A stretch of 5,995 nucleotides of DNA from Clostridiales bacterium (GTDB taxonomy: Bacteria; Bacillota; Clostridia; Christensenellales; QALW01): the NCBI GenBank assembly GCA_018376855.1, contig JAHAAN010000120.1:1-5995 (forward strand), given 5' to 3'. Position numbers and translations under genes: made by a program. This document shows positions 5,955-5,995 of this stretch, piece by piece; the first letter of the stretch is position 1, and each line of letters starts with the position of its first letter. Under the pieces are notes generated by a model. It searched no databases. It was given only the letters and a program-made list of their open reading frames with translations, and was not told where the DNA came from.

Positions 5955-5995
5955 ACTAAATCTGTGCTATCTTTTTCACGAAGTGCTCCAACTGG
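5955..5995 (-). other. Non-matching sequence at the truB 5' junction
   Basis: In the truB frame these 41 bases read, towards the gene, two stop codons and then HRFS, where relatives have the VLPVC segment. The other two minus-strand frames do not restore the expected DPxAxGxLPV sequence. One frame is open across the edge and begins PVGALREKDSTDLVW. I do not recognise it, and its resemblance to AxGxL is limited to Gly and Leu. I see no clear transposon end or inverted repeat. A chimeric contig end is the simplest explanation. Confidence 0.5.

Overview
The window is a housekeeping segment from a low-to-moderate GC Gram-positive bacterium, most likely a member of the Clostridia. All genes lie on the minus strand, so transcription runs from position 5995 towards 1. 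In that order they are truB (5' end missing) - ribF - a LiaF-like membrane protein gene - rpsO - pnp - a ylxY-type polysaccharide deacetylase gene - the first 20 codons of an M16 (mlpA/ymxG-type) peptidase gene. Apart from the LiaF-like gene this is the known Bacillus/Clostridia order truB-ribF(ribC)-rpsO-pnpA-ylxY-mlpA. That synteny and the strong AGGAGG-type ribosome binding sites are the basis for the taxonomic guess. Nothing points to a species.

Right part (about 3606-5995): truB, ribF and the LiaF-like gene are separated by only 17 and 13 bases and look like one transcription unit. The truB reading frame loses similarity at the conserved VGKAT motif. It is closed by stop codons within the last 41 bases of the window, so the part carrying the catalytic Asp is absent here. 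An assembly-edge artefact or a real truncation are both possible.

Middle part (1010-3605): a near-consensus extended -10 sigma-A promoter sits directly behind the LiaF-like gene and should drive rpsO-pnp. The roughly 92-base leader before rpsO can fold and is a candidate S15 autoregulatory element. A hairpin follows rpsO and a stronger intrinsic terminator follows pnp. The two share identical outer arms.

Left part (1-1009): the ylxY-type gene has its own strong ribosome binding site behind the pnp terminator. Its product keeps the zinc-binding histidines but lacks the usual Asp pair of the NodB fold. A probable promoter and the start of an M16 peptidase gene run off the left edge.

Functionally the segment joins tRNA modification (TruB), flavin cofactor synthesis (RibF), the ribosome (S15), RNA decay (PNPase) and cell-envelope proteins (LiaF-like, deacetylase-like). 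I found no CRISPR array, tRNA, rRNA, transposase or phage gene, and no novel multi-gene system. The interest lies in the inserted LiaF-like gene, the odd truB edge, the degenerate deacetylase and the RNA elements around rpsO-pnp.
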